Shown one piece after another: positions 17,857-26,529 of a DNA stretch of 64,000 nucleotides (position 1 is its first letter; each line of letters starts with the position of its first letter). Source of the DNA: Actinacidiphila rubida (lineage in GTDB: Bacteria > Actinomycetota > Actinomycetes > Streptomycetales > Streptomycetaceae); NCBI RefSeq assembly GCF_900110255.1, contig NZ_FODD01000001.1, positions 124,001 to 188,000 on the forward strand. The letters run 5' to 3'. The translations under genes and the position numbers were made by a program. A model generated the notes under the pieces. It had not been told where the DNA came from. It worked only from the letters and a program-made list of their open reading frames with translations, and did no database searches.

Positions 17857-20253
17857 TCAGGCCGTCGCGAGAGCGCGGTCCTCGCGGCGGCGTACCCACG
17901 CCCAGGAGACCTCCAGGACCACCCCGCCCACCGCCGCGATCGCCACGCACGCCCACGGCACCGAGGTCCCGACCAGCCGCAGCGCGAAGAACGTCTGCAG
18001 CGACGGTGTGACCAGCACGATCAGGAAAGCCACCACCATCCCGAGCACCAGGACCACCCGCCACCAGGTGTAGGGCCGGGCCACGATCGCCAGCACCCAT
18101 ATCTCCATCAGGAACAGCGTCAGCGTGGCGGCGCTGGTCTCCGCGTCCAGCGAGCCCGAGCCGGTGTACGCGTGCCGCGCCAGCAGGTACGCGAGGAAGG
18201 CCGCCAGACCGCAGATGATCCCGGCGGGCGTGGAGTAGCGCATCACCCGCTTCACGAAGTGCGGCCTGGCCCGCTCCTTGTTGGGCGCGAGCGCGAGGAA
18301 GAAGGCCGGCACGCCGATCGTCAGGGTCGACAGCAGCGTCAGGTGCCGCGGCAGGAACGGGTACGGGATCTGCCAGAACACCACCAGCAGGGCCAGCAGC
18401 ACCGAGTACACGGTCTTGGTGAGGAACAGCGTCGCGACCCGGGTGATGTTGCCGATCACCCGGCGGCCCTCGGCCACCACCGAGGGGAGCGTCGCGAAGC
18501 TGTTGTTCAGCAGCACGATCTGCGCCACCGCCCGCGTCGCCTCGGAACCCGAGCCCATCGAGACGCCGATGTCCGCGTCCTTGAGCGCCAGGACGTCGTT
18601 GACGCCGTCGCCGGTCATCGCCACGTTGTGGCCGCGGGACTGCAGCGCACCCACCATGTCCCGCTTCTGCTGCGGGGTCACCCGCCCGAAGACCGAGCCG
18701 TCCTCCAGCACCCGGGCCATCGCGTCCCGGTCGGCGGGCAGATGCCGGGCGTCCACCGGCCGGTCCGCGCCGGGCAGCCCCAGCGTGCCGGCGACCGCGC
18801 CGACCGACACGGCGTTGTCCCCGGAGATCACCTTGGCGTGCACGCCCTGGTCGGCGAAGTACCGCAGGGTGTCACCGGCGTCGGGCCGCAGGCGCTGCTC
18901 CAGCACGACCAGGGCCCGCGGCCGGACGTCCGAGGCGGCCCGCGGGTCGTCCAGGTCCCGTCCGGTGCGGGCCAGCAGCAGCACCCGCAGGCCCTGGTCG
19001 TTGAGGCGGTCCACGTCGGCCAGCGCGGCGTGCCCGGCCGGCAGCAGGACGTCGGGCGCGCCCAGGAGCCACGCGCTCGCGGTGCCGTCCGGTGCGGTCA
19101 GCGCGGCTCCGGAGTACTTGCGGGCCGAGCTGAACGCGAGGGTGTCCGTGCGGTGCCAGCCGTCCGCCCCCGAACCCGGGTACGCGTCGATGATCGCCTG
19201 GAGGCTGGCGTTGGGATGGGGGTCGGCGGCGCCGAGCGCGGCCAGCACCTGCGCCACGTAGGGCTGTTCCGCGCCGTCGAGCAGGTGCAGGGCGCGGACG
19301 TCCATGCCGCCTTCGGTGAGGGTGCCCGTCTTGTCGAGGCACACCGTGTCCACCCGGGCCAGGCCCTCGATCGCCGGCAGTTCCTGGACGAGGCACTGCT
19401 TGCGGCCCAGCCGGACCACGCCGATCGCGAACGCCACCGACGTCAGCAGCACCAGGCCCTCGGGCACCATCGGCACGATCCCGCCGACGGTCCGGCGCAC
19501 CGCCTCGCGCGCGTCGTGGCTCTCCACCGTGAACTGGCTGATGATCAGGCCCACCGCGGTCGGCACCATCATCCACGTCACGTACTTGAGGATCTGGCTG
19601 ATGCCGTTGCGCAGCTCGGAGTTGACCAGGGTGAAGCGCGACGCCTCCTCCGCGAGCTGCGCCGCGTACGCCTGCCGGCCCACCTTGGTGGCGGTGAACG
19701 CGCCCCCGCCGGCCACCACGAAGCTGCCCGACATCACCTGCTCCCCGGGCCGTTTCACCACCGGGTCCGGCTCGCCCGTCAGCAGCGACTCGTCGATCTC
19801 CAGGTTGTCGGCCTCGGCGACGTCGCCGTCGACCACGACCTTGTCGCCCGGCCCGAGCTCGATCAGCTCGCCGAGCACGATGCCGGAGGTGGGGATCTCG
19901 ACGGCCGCGCCGTCCCTGCGGACCGTCGGTCTGGCCTCGCCGATGACCGCCAGGCTGTCCAGGGTCCGCTTGGCCCGCATCTCCTGAACGATGCCGATCG
20001 CCGTGTTGGCGATGATCACGAAGCCGAACAGGCCGTCCTGGATGGGCCCCACCACCAGGATGATCAGGAAGAGCACGCCGATGATCGCGTTGAACCGGGT
20101 GAAGACGTTCGCCCGGACGATCTCGGCGGTGGAGCGGGACGACCGCAGCGGGACGTCGTTGACCTCACCGCGCTCCACGCGTCGCGCGACCTCGTCGGAG
20201 CTGAGCCCGGGGTTGCGGGCGGTGACGATGTCGGTGCCGGCGCGTTCCGTCAT
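17857..20253 (-). CDS. cation-transporting P-type ATPase (CtpE-like)
   Basis: A 798-aa P-type ATPase. All catalytic signatures are present: Leu-Thr-Gly-Glu in the actuator domain near residue 160, the phosphorylation motif DKTGTLT near 305, and TGDGVNDVLALKDAD near 545. The transmembrane motif Val-Pro-Glu-Gly-Leu near 263 fits Ca2+-type (P2-like) or CtpE pumps, not the Cys-Pro-Cys of heavy-metal pumps, and there is no N-terminal metal-binding domain. The resemblance is to mycobacterial CtpE, linked to calcium uptake; that transfer is tentative. A DUF2530 gene lies 30 bp upstream in the same direction. Confidence 0.9.
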   Translation of the reverse strand: MTERAGTDIVTARNPGLSSDEVARRVERGEVNDVPLRSSRSTAEIVRANVFTRFNAIIGVLFLIILVVGPIQDGLFGFVIIANTAIGIVQEMRAKRTLDSLAVIGEARPTVRRDGAAVEIPTSGIVLGELIELGPGDKVVVDGDVAEADNLEIDESLLTGEPDPVVKRPGEQVMSGSFVVAGGGAFTATKVGRQAYAAQLAEEASRFTLVNSELRNGISQILKYVTWMMVPTAVGLIISQFTVESHDAREAVRRTVGGIVPMVPEGLVLLTSVAFAIGVVRLGRKQCLVQELPAIEGLARVDTVCLDKTGTLTEGGMDVRALHLLDGAEQPYVAQVLAALGAADPHPNASLQAIIDAYPGSGADGWHRTDTLAFSSARKYSGAALTAPDGTASAWLLGAPDVLLPAGHAALADVDRLNDQGLRVLLLARTGRDLDDPRAASDVRPRALVVLEQRLRPDAGDTLRYFADQGVHAKVISGDNAVSVGAVAGTLGLPGADRPVDARHLPADRDAMARVLEDGSVFGRVTPQQKRDMVGALQSRGHNVAMTGDGVNDVLALKDADIGVSMGSGSEATRAVAQIVLLNNSFATLPSVVAEGRRVIGNITRVATLFLTKTVYSVLLALLVVFWQIPYPFLPRHLTLLSTLTIGVPAFFLALAPNKERARPHFVKRVMRYSTPAGIICGLAAFLAYLLARHAYTGSGSLDAETSAATLTLFLMEIWVLAIVARPYTWWRVVLVLGMVVAFLIVLVTPSLQTFFALRLVGTSVPWACVAIAAVGGVVLEVSWAWVRRREDRALATA

Positions 20254-20283
20254 GGCTCCGACGGTACGTGGCGTGTGGCGCTT

Positions 20284-20565
20284 CTACCCGTTGTGCCCGT
20301 CCTGGGCGGCGGCCCGGGCCCGCTGGATCGCGTCACGGCGGGCCCGCACGTACTTCAGGCCCACCAGCCCCAGGCACCCGCCGGCCAGGCAGGTCCAGAT
20401 CCACCAGGTGTGGCCGTGGTCGGAGTACCAGCCGTAGAAGGGGAGCTGCACCAGGAAGAGCACGAACCAGATGGTCGTGCCGACGACGACGGTGGCGACG
20501 TCGTTGGCCTCCAGCGGCTCTGGCGCCTCGCGCAGGGGTCCCCGCTCCTTGCTCATGAGGCTCAT
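20284..20565 (-). CDS. DUF2530 small membrane protein
   Basis: A 93-aa protein with two membrane helices (about residues 25-45 and 57-75), separated by a Trp/His/Tyr-rich loop, and a basic tail. It matches the actinobacterial DUF2530 family, of unknown function. ATG 20565 or ATG 20556 could be the start; no ribosome site decides. It precedes the P-type ATPase by 30 bp and is probably cotranscribed. It is divergent from the AzgA-like permease. Confidence 0.8.
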   Translation of the reverse strand: MSLMSKERGPLREAPEPLEANDVATVVVGTTIWFVLFLVQLPFYGWYSDHGHTWWIWTCLAGGCLGLVGLKYVRARRDAIQRARAAAQDGHNG

Positions 20566-20706
20566 CGTATGCCGTGGCCGCAAGGGTCTACGCGCGAAGA
20601 TAGCGTTTGGTTTGTTGTTTGTTCATACTGAAACAGTCACTCGTTGACTTAAATCATTCGTACGATCGCCCAAGGCTGGCGAGAACCGACCCCGTGAAGG
20701 ACCCAC

Positions 20707-22161
20707 ATGTCCACCTCGGCCCCCGCTCCGGTCGACGCGCGCACGCCCACCGGCCGTCCGCCCGTCTCCGGCCTGGACCGCTACTTCCGTATCTCCGAAC
20801 GCGGCTCCTCGATCCCGCGCGAGATCCGGGGTGGTCTCGCGACCTTCTTCGCCATGGCCTACATCATCGTGCTGAACCCGATCATCCTCGGGTCCGCGGT
20901 GGACAAGTTCGGGCACCACCTCGACAGCGGCCAGCTGGTCACCGCCACCGCGATCACCGCCGCCTTCACCACGCTGCTCATGGGCGTGATCGGCAACGTC
21001 CCGGTCGCGCTGGCCGCCGGCCTCGGCGTCAACACGGTGGTCGCCCTCCAGCTGGCTCCCAAGATGAGCTGGCCCGACGCGATGGGCATGGTCGTCCTCG
21101 CCGGCTTCGCGATCATGATCCTGGTCGCCACCGGCCTGCGGGAGCGCGTGATGAGCGCCGTGCCGCTCGGCCTGCGCAAGGGCATCGCCATCGGCATCGG
21201 CCTGTTCATCATGCTGATCGGCCTGGTCGACTCCGGGTTCGTCAGTCGTATCCCGGACGCCGCGCACACCACCGTGCCGCTCCAGCTCGGCACCGGCGGT
21301 CACCTCACGGGCTGGCCCGTGCTGATCTTCATCCTCGGCACGCTGCTCACCCTGGGCCTGATCATCCGCAAGGTGTCGGGCGCCATCCTGATCTCGATCG
21401 TCAGCATGACCGTGCTGGCCGTCATCATCGACGCCGCCGCCAGCATCCCCGCCGCGCAGTGGGGCCTGACCGTGCCCAAGTGGCCCGGCAACCCGGTGTC
21501 CTCCCCGGACTTCGGGCTGGTCGGCAAGGTGAGCCTGTTCGGCGGCTTCCACCAGGTCGGCATCCTCACCGGCATCCTGTTCGTCTTCACCGTCCTGCTG
21601 TCGTGCTTCTTCGACGCGATGGGCACGATCCTCGGCGTCAGCGACGAGGCCGGCCTGCTCGACAAGAAGGGCGACCTGCCCGGGATGAACAAGGTGCTGA
21701 TGATCGACGGCATCGCCACCGCCGCCGGCGGCGCGACGTCCTCCTCGGCCAACACCTGCTTCGTGGAGTCCACCGCCGGCGTCGGCGAGGGCGCCAGGAC
21801 CGGCCTCGCCAGCGTCGTCACCGGCCTGATGTTCGTGCTCGCACTGTTCCTCACGCCGCTGGCGACCATGGTGCCGGCGCAGGCCGCGACCCCCGCCCTG
21901 GTGGCGGTCGGCTTCCTGATCCTGTCCGGCTCGATCCGGGAGATCGACTGGAGCGACTACACCATCGCGGTGCCGGCGTTCCTGACCATGGTCCTGATGC
22001 CGTTCACGTACTCCATCACCAACGGCATCGGCATCGGCTTCCTGACCTTCTGCCTGCTGCGCGTCGCCGCCGGCCGGTGGCGCGAGGTGCCCGTGGCCCT
22101 CTACGTGGTCGGCGCGGTGTTCGCCTTCTACTACCTGATGCCGGCGCTCGGCCTGGTCTGA
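20707..22161 (+). CDS. AzgA-type purine (guanine/hypoxanthine) permease
   Basis: A 484-aa NCS2-like permease of the AzgA/PbuG group, expected to import hypoxanthine, guanine or adenine with protons. The hallmarks are the first membrane segment Thr-Phe-Phe-Ala-Met-Ala-Tyr-Ile, Ala-Ala-Gly-Leu-Gly-Val-Asn near residue 105, and the signature Asn-Thr-Cys-Phe-Val-Glu-Ser-Thr-Ala-Gly-Val-Gly-Glu-Gly near 355. About 12-14 helices are present. The upstream 120 bp is unusually AT-rich for the window. It contains TTGACT at 20644, but I could not place a matching -10 and saw no purine riboswitch. The last 31 bp overlap the convergent ribbon-helix-helix gene. Confidence 0.92.
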   Translation: MSTSAPAPVDARTPTGRPPVSGLDRYFRISERGSSIPREIRGGLATFFAMAYIIVLNPIILGSAVDKFGHHLDSGQLVTATAITAAFTTLLMGVIGNVPVALAAGLGVNTVVALQLAPKMSWPDAMGMVVLAGFAIMILVATGLRERVMSAVPLGLRKGIAIGIGLFIMLIGLVDSGFVSRIPDAAHTTVPLQLGTGGHLTGWPVLIFILGTLLTLGLIIRKVSGAILISIVSMTVLAVIIDAAASIPAAQWGLTVPKWPGNPVSSPDFGLVGKVSLFGGFHQVGILTGILFVFTVLLSCFFDAMGTILGVSDEAGLLDKKGDLPGMNKVLMIDGIATAAGGATSSSANTCFVESTAGVGEGARTGLASVVTGLMFVLALFLTPLATMVPAQAATPALVAVGFLILSGSIREIDWSDYTIAVPAFLTMVLMPFTYSITNGIGIGFLTFCLLRVAAGRWREVPVALYVVGAVFAFYYLMPALGLV

Positions 22162-22355
22162 GCCCCTGGCGTGTCCCTCTGACCGTAGAAGCGGTCAGTC
22201 TCCTCGACGGCTGTCTTGAACCGCTCGTCGAAGTCGTCGCGAATGAGCGTCCGGACCACATAGTCCTGGGCGCTCATTCCGCGTTTTGCTGCGTGAGCGC
22301 GGATCCGGTCCCACAGGTCTCCGTCTATACGGAGGCTGAGCACTCTCGATGCCAT
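22131..22355 (-). CDS. small ribbon-helix-helix (CopG-like) protein
   Basis: A 74-aa protein whose first 45 residues fit a ribbon-helix-helix fold: a beta strand Val-Leu-Ser-Leu-Arg-Ile, then two helices with Ala-Gln-Asp-Tyr-Val-Val-Arg. It looks like an antitoxin-type DNA-binding domain, but no toxin gene is beside it. The coding region and its upstream 150 bp are less GC-rich than neighbours, and its 3' end overlaps the purine permease by 31 bp, which suggests late arrival. It could also be an orphan regulator. Confidence 0.72.
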   Translation of the reverse strand: MASRVLSLRIDGDLWDRIRAHAAKRGMSAQDYVVRTLIRDDFDERFKTAVEETDRFYGQRDTPGAQTRPSAGIR

Positions 22356-22489
22356 GCGTCCAACGGTCCCCGGATCGGGTGGCCAGCCGCGTCACTTTCC
22401 GTCGCTATCTCACCCGTATGGGTGAGATCTGGCCATCGGATGGTTCAATGCGCGGCCGCTTGGGTTCGCTTGGCTCGGCTCAAGTGTAC

Positions 22490-22515
22490 TTAGACTAGGT
22501 AATGAGCTAAGCTAA
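22490..22515. promoter_or_regulatory. palindromic operator candidate upstream of the MarR gene
   Basis: A 26-bp imperfect inverted repeat (TTAGACTAGGTAA and TGAGCTAAGCTAA, 9 of 13 positions pairing) ends 5 bp before the MarR GTG. It overlaps a possible -10 (TAGACT, 22491) with TTGGCT 15 nt upstream. MarR proteins usually bind such palindromes in their own promoter. Confidence 0.5.
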
Positions 22516-22520
22516 CGAAC

Positions 22521-22955
22521 GTGAGTGAACTGTCCGAGGACGACCGTGCGGCCGTCAGTGAGCTGCGCGGCGCCGTGATGAGGCTGTCGCGACGTCTGCG
22601 CCACCAGCGCGTCGACGAGTCGCTCAGCCCGACCGAGATGGCCGTGCTGGCCACGCTGGCCCGCTGCGGGTCCGCCACGCCCGGGGAGCTGGCCCGCAAG
22701 GAGCACGTCCAGCCCCCGTCCATGACCCGCATCGTCGCCATGCTGGAGGCCAAGGGCCTGGTCCACCGGGAACCCCACCCCGAGGACCGCCGCCAGGTCG
22801 TCGTCAGCCGCACCGAGCAGGCCGACGCGATGCTCGCCGAGAGCCGCGTCAAGCGCAACGCCTGGCTCGCCCAGCTCGCGGAAGGACTCACCGACGAGGA
22901 GCGCGCCGTCCTGCGCGAGGCCGCACCCGTCCTCGAGAAGCTGGCTCACCTGTGA
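22521..22955 (+). CDS. MarR-family transcriptional regulator
   Basis: A 144-aa winged-helix regulator. The recognition region is Glu-Leu-Ala-Arg-Lys-Glu-His-Val-Gln-Pro-Pro-Ser-Met-Thr-Arg-Ile-Val; the wing follows as His-Arg-Glu-Pro-His-Pro-Glu-Asp-Arg-Arg, with dimerisation helices at both ends. The start is GTG 22521. The next gene, 94 bp downstream, is an MFS exporter, the usual partner of a MarR repressor. A palindrome overlapping the promoter suggests autoregulation. The inducer is unknown. Confidence 0.92.
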   Translation: MSELSEDDRAAVSELRGAVMRLSRRLRHQRVDESLSPTEMAVLATLARCGSATPGELARKEHVQPPSMTRIVAMLEAKGLVHREPHPEDRRQVVVSRTEQADAMLAESRVKRNAWLAQLAEGLTDEERAVLREAAPVLEKLAHL

Positions 22956-23049
22956 CCCGCCGTCCCCGCTCCGCCGCCCTCCGGGCGGCGGTCTCGCGCT
23001 GCGGCAGCGACGTACCCGATCCACCCGACGAAGGGGAGGCGAGTTCCGA

Positions 23050-24549
23050 TTGAGTTCGGCAGCCGGACAACACACCGCAACCGAACCTGACCGTCCCGCG
23101 GAAACGAAGACGGGCACCTTCAGCTCGCTCAGGATCCGCAACTACCGGCTCTTCGCGACCGGTGCCGTGGTCTCCAACACCGGCACCTGGATGTCGCGGA
23201 TCGCCCAGGACTGGCTGGTGCTCAGCATCACCGGCTCGTCCTTCGCCGTCGGCATCACCACGGCACTGCAGTTCCTGCCGATGCTGCTGTTCGGCCTCTA
23301 CGGGGGCGTCCTCGCGGACCGCTACCCCAAGCGCCGGACCCTGCTGGGCACCCAGGCCGCCCTCGGCGTCCTCGGCCTGACCCTGGCCGCCCTCACCCTC
23401 AGCGGCGTCGTCCAGGTGTGGCACGTCTACACCATCGCCTTCCTGCTCGGTGTGGTCACCGTCGTCGACAACCCCACCCGGCAGACCTTCGTCATGGAGA
23501 TGGTCGGGCCCTCCCAGGTCCGCAACGCCGTCTCCCTGAACTCGGCGAACTTCCAGGCCGCCCGGCTCGTCGGTCCCGCCGTCGCCGGTGTGCTGATCAC
23601 CGCCGTGGGCAGCGGCTGGGCCTTCCTGATCAACGGCCTGTCCTTCCTCGCGCCGCTCACCGGCCTGCTGCTCATGCGGACGTCCGAGCTGCACAAGATC
23701 GAGCGGGTCCCCCGCGGCAAGGGCCAGCTGCGCGAGGGCCTGCGCTACGTGGCGGGCAAGCCCGAACTGATCTGGCCGATCGTCCTCGTCGGCTTCATCG
23801 GCACCTTCGGCTTCAACTTCCCGATCTGGCTCTCCGCCTTCGTCGGCAAGGTGTTCCACAGCGGCGCCGGCACCTACGGCCTGCTCAACACCCTGCTGGC
23901 CGCGGGCTCCCTGATCGGCGCACTGCTCGCCGCACGCCGCAGCCGCACCCGGTTGCGCATGCTGGTGGCCGCCGCCCTGGTCTTCGGGCTCCTGGAGGCC
24001 GCCGCCGCGGTCGCGCCGCAGTTCTGGGTCTTCGCGGCCCTGCTGGTGCCGATCGGGGTCTTCAGCCTGACCTTCAACACCACCGCGAACGCCAGCGTCC
24101 AGCTCGCCACCGACCCGGTGATGCGCGGACGCGTCATGAGCCTGTACATGATGGTGTTCGTGGGCGGCACCCCGATCGGCGGCCCGATCATGGGCTGGGT
24201 GACCGACACCTACGGCGCCCGGGTCGGCTTCCTGTCCGGCGGCCTGATCGCCGCCGCCGGCGCGGCGGCCGTCGGCTTCGCCCTCGCCCGGGCGGGCGGC
24301 CTGCGCCTGCGGGTCAGTCTGCGACGCGGCGGCGACCGCCCACTGGTCGCCTTCGTCCCCAGGGACGGCGCCCTGATCGCCGCGGGCGCCGGCACCGCCG
24401 GCCCGCTGGGGACGGCGGCAGACGCGAGTGCGGGCACAGGCGCCGGTGCCGACGCGATCACCGGTGCTGACGCGATCACCGGTGGTGACGCGGGCGCCGG
24501 TGCGGGGAACGGTTCCGAGAGGAGCGCCACGAGGATGACCGCGGCGTGA
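23050..24549 (+). CDS. MFS transporter (MarR-linked, probable exporter)
   Basis: A 499-aa protein with 10-12 membrane helices of the enterobactin-exporter-like MFS type. The first-helix Arg-Asn-Tyr-Arg-Leu-Phe start and Tyr-Gly-Gly-Val-Leu-Ala-Asp-Arg-Tyr-Pro-Lys-Arg between helices 2 and 3 are typical. TTG 23050 is used because GGGGAGG lies about 10 nt upstream. The last 60 residues are an Ala/Gly/Thr-rich tail with repeated Asp-Ala-Ile-Thr-Gly units, not part of the fold. The stop overlaps thpR as GTGA. It is likely regulated by the MarR protein just upstream. Confidence 0.9.
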   Translation: MSSAAGQHTATEPDRPAETKTGTFSSLRIRNYRLFATGAVVSNTGTWMSRIAQDWLVLSITGSSFAVGITTALQFLPMLLFGLYGGVLADRYPKRRTLLGTQAALGVLGLTLAALTLSGVVQVWHVYTIAFLLGVVTVVDNPTRQTFVMEMVGPSQVRNAVSLNSANFQAARLVGPAVAGVLITAVGSGWAFLINGLSFLAPLTGLLLMRTSELHKIERVPRGKGQLREGLRYVAGKPELIWPIVLVGFIGTFGFNFPIWLSAFVGKVFHSGAGTYGLLNTLLAAGSLIGALLAARRSRTRLRMLVAAALVFGLLEAAAAVAPQFWVFAALLVPIGVFSLTFNTTANASVQLATDPVMRGRVMSLYMMVFVGGTPIGGPIMGWVTDTYGARVGFLSGGLIAAAGAAAVGFALARAGGLRLRVSLRRGGDRPLVAFVPRDGALIAAGAGTAGPLGTAADASAGTGAGADAITGADAITGGDAGAGAGNGSERSATRMTAA

Positions 24550-25259
24550 GGCTGTTCGCGGCGCTCGTCCCGCCGCCCGCCGCGGCCGGGGAACTGGCCG
24601 CGGCGCTGGGCCCGGTGCGCCGCATGCCCGGTGCCTCGGAGATCCGCTGGACCGCACCCGAGGGCTGGCACTTCACCCTCGCCTTCCTCGGCGAGGTGCC
24701 CGACGAGATCCGCCCCGGACTCGACGAGCGCCTCGCCAGGGCCGCCCGCCGCCACGGCCCGTTCGAGCTCAGGCTCGCCGGCGCCGGGCACTTCGGCGAC
24801 CGCACCCTGTGGACCGGAGCCGAAGGGGACCTGCGGGGCCTGTCGCACTGTGCCGACTCTGTGCGGGCCGCCGCCCGGCGCGCCGGGGCGCCACCGGCCG
24901 AGGAGCACGGCTTCCGCGCCCACCTGACCCTCGCCCGGACCCCGCGCGGGCACTCCGCCCACCTGGGGCCCTACGCCGACGCCCTCGCCGCCTTCCGCGG
25001 GACGCCCTGGACCGCCGCCGACCTCAGCCTGGTCGCCAGCTTCCTGCCGCGCTCGGGCGTCCGCGGGGAGCAGCCCCGCTACGAGACCGTCGCGCGCTTC
25101 CCGTTCGGCGCGGCCGGCCCCACGACCGGGCCCACGGCAGGCGCCACGGCGGGCGACGAGCCGCCCGGCCGAGGCAGCGCATCCGTCGACCCGGACGGGA
25201 CGGGTGAGCCAGGCCACCCGGGCCACCCGGGAGACGAAGCACCTCCGGCGGCCGGTTAA
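24546..25259 (+). CDS. thpR: RNA 2',3'-cyclic phosphodiesterase ThpR
   Basis: A 2H-phosphoesterase (2'-5' RNA ligase family) that hydrolyses 2',3'-cyclic phosphate RNA ends. It has the two required motifs, His-Phe-Thr-Leu near residue 41 and His-Leu-Thr-Leu near residue 125. The conserved beginning is Met-Arg-Leu-Phe-Ala-Ala-Leu. The fold ends near residue 190; the last 45 residues are a Gly/Pro/Thr-rich extension. Its GTG overlaps the MFS stop by 4 bp, so it is coupled to a transporter with no obvious functional link. Confidence 0.93.
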   Translation: MRLFAALVPPPAAAGELAAALGPVRRMPGASEIRWTAPEGWHFTLAFLGEVPDEIRPGLDERLARAARRHGPFELRLAGAGHFGDRTLWTGAEGDLRGLSHCADSVRAAARRAGAPPAEEHGFRAHLTLARTPRGHSAHLGPYADALAAFRGTPWTAADLSLVASFLPRSGVRGEQPRYETVARFPFGAAGPTTGPTAGATAGDEPPGRGSASVDPDGTGEPGHPGHPGDEAPPAAG

Positions 25260-25268
25260 CCTCGAAGC

Positions 25269-25355
25269 GTGGACCCCAAGACCCGTACCCGCGTGATGAC
25301 CGCCGCCTTCGTGCTGATGATCGTCGTGGTGGTCGTCGCCGCCGCGGTCCGCTGA
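25269..25355 (+). CDS. 28-residue single-helix membrane peptide
   Basis: GTG 25269 opens a 28-codon frame: a polar, basic start (Asp-Pro-Lys-Thr-Arg-Thr-Arg), then a continuous hydrophobic run of about 18 residues (Val/Ala/Ile/Leu) ending in Arg. It lies 9 bp after thpR, in the same direction. The charged start plus one helix is typical of small membrane peptides. No close ribosome site is clear, so translation is not certain. Confidence 0.5.
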   Translation: MDPKTRTRVMTAAFVLMIVVVVVAAAVR

Positions 25356-25383
25356 CGCGCGGCGGCGACGCCCGCACCGCGTC

Positions 25384-26379
25384 CTACCAGGCGAACGCCT
25401 CGGGGGACGGGCCCGGACCCGGGAAGATCTCGTCCAGGGCCGCCAGGAACTCCTCCGACAGCTCGGTCTCCACCGCTCGCAGCGCCGAGTCCAGCTGCTC
25501 CCGCGTGCGCGGGCCGACGATCGGTCCGGTCACCCCGGGACGGGTCAGCAGCCACGCCAGGCCGACGTCACCGGGCTGCAGACCGTGCTTGTCGCACAGG
25601 TCCTCGTACGCCTGGACCTGGTCGCGCTGCTCCTGGGACTTCAGGGTGTCCGCCGACCGCCCGCTCGTCGAACGGGCCCCGCCGCCCTCGCGCTGCTTGC
25701 GCAGCGCGCCGCCGAGCACACCACCGTGCAGCGGCGACCACGGGATGACACCCAGGCCGTAGTGCTGCGACGCCGGGATGACCTCCATCTCGGCCCGCCG
25801 CTCCATCAGGTTGTACAGGCACTGCTCGCTCACCAGACCGAGCGAACCGCGCCGCGCCGCGGCCTCGTTGGCCTGCGCGATGTGCCAGCCGGCGAAGTTG
25901 CTGGAACCGGCGTAGAGGATCTTGCCCTGCTGGACCAGGACGTCGATCGCCTGCCAGATCTCCTCCCACGGGGTGGCCCGGTCCACGTGGTGGAACTGGT
26001 ACACGTCGATGTGGTCCGTGCCGAGCCGCTTCAGGCTGGCCTCGACCGCGCGGCGGATGTTGAGCGCCGACAGCTTGTCGTAGTTCGGCCACTCCTCGCC
26101 CTCGCCGGCCATGTTGCCGTAGACCTTGGTGGCCAGCACCGTCTTGTCGCGGCGGCCGCCGCCTTGGGCGAACCAGCTGCCGATGATCTCCTCGGTACGG
26201 CCCTTGTTCTCGCCCCAGCCGTAGACGTTCGCGGTGTCGAAGTAGTTGATGCCCGCGGCCTGGGCCGCGTCCATGATCGCGTGGCTGTCCGCCTCCTCGG
26301 TCTGCGGACCGAAGTTCATCGTCCCCAGGACCAGGCGGCTGACCTTGAGCCCCGTGCGTCCGAGCTGCGTGAATTCCAT
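25384..26379 (-). CDS. aldo/keto reductase
   Basis: A 331-aa NADPH-dependent oxidoreductase with the AKR TIM-barrel. The catalytic tetrad is visible: Asp and Tyr in Tyr-Phe-Asp-Thr-Ala-Asn-Val-Tyr-Gly, Lys in Leu-Ala-Thr-Lys-Val-Tyr, and His in Gln-Phe-His-His-Val-Asp. The C-terminal cofactor segment Gly-Pro-Arg-Thr-Arg-Glu-Gln-Leu is present. ATG 26379 fits the family start; GTG 26385 is in frame. It resembles the YghZ/YajO-like general aldehyde or sugar reductases. The substrate is unknown. A 16-bp palindrome sits 18 bp upstream. Confidence 0.92.
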   Translation of the reverse strand: MEFTQLGRTGLKVSRLVLGTMNFGPQTEEADSHAIMDAAQAAGINYFDTANVYGWGENKGRTEEIIGSWFAQGGGRRDKTVLATKVYGNMAGEGEEWPNYDKLSALNIRRAVEASLKRLGTDHIDVYQFHHVDRATPWEEIWQAIDVLVQQGKILYAGSSNFAGWHIAQANEAAARRGSLGLVSEQCLYNLMERRAEMEVIPASQHYGLGVIPWSPLHGGVLGGALRKQREGGGARSTSGRSADTLKSQEQRDQVQAYEDLCDKHGLQPGDVGLAWLLTRPGVTGPIVGPRTREQLDSALRAVETELSEEFLAALDEIFPGPGPSPEAFAW

Positions 26380-26396
26380 ACCCACCAGCCAAGCTC

Positions 26397-26412
26397 TTCG
26401 AGCGCGCTCGAA
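26397..26412. promoter_or_regulatory. palindrome upstream of aldo/keto reductase
   Basis: A perfect 16-bp palindrome TTCGAGCGCGCTCGAA, framed by a second, looser inverted repeat (GCTCTT and AAGAGC), lies 18 bp upstream of the reductase start. This fits an operator for an unlinked dimeric regulator. No regulator gene is adjacent. Confidence 0.45.
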
Positions 26413-26459
26413 TCAAGAGCCGATGTGAGCGATCCCACCGGGCCGGGCGGGTCCTGGAA

Positions 26460-26478
26460 GGGACCGCCGGGCGGTCCC
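26460..26478 (-). terminator. hairpin downstream of the SGNH hydrolase gene
   Basis: Perfect 8-bp arms GGGACCGC and GCGGTCCC with a 3-nt loop lie about 50 nt beyond the SGNH hydrolase stop. They separate it from the aldo/keto reductase promoter. Confidence 0.5.
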
Positions 26479-26529
26479 GCTCGGCCGTCCCGCTCGGTCG
26501 TTCTGTGCAACCCGTCCCGCGGGCCCCGG

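Noticed and set aside
18172..20631. 819-codon plus-strand frame opposite the P-type ATPase
   Set aside because: Composition is that of an antisense frame (His/Arg/Asp/Gln-rich). The ATPase motifs are on the other strand.
20566..20706. Purine riboswitch before the AzgA-like permease
   Set aside because: The leader is short and shows neither the conserved junction nor three paired arms.
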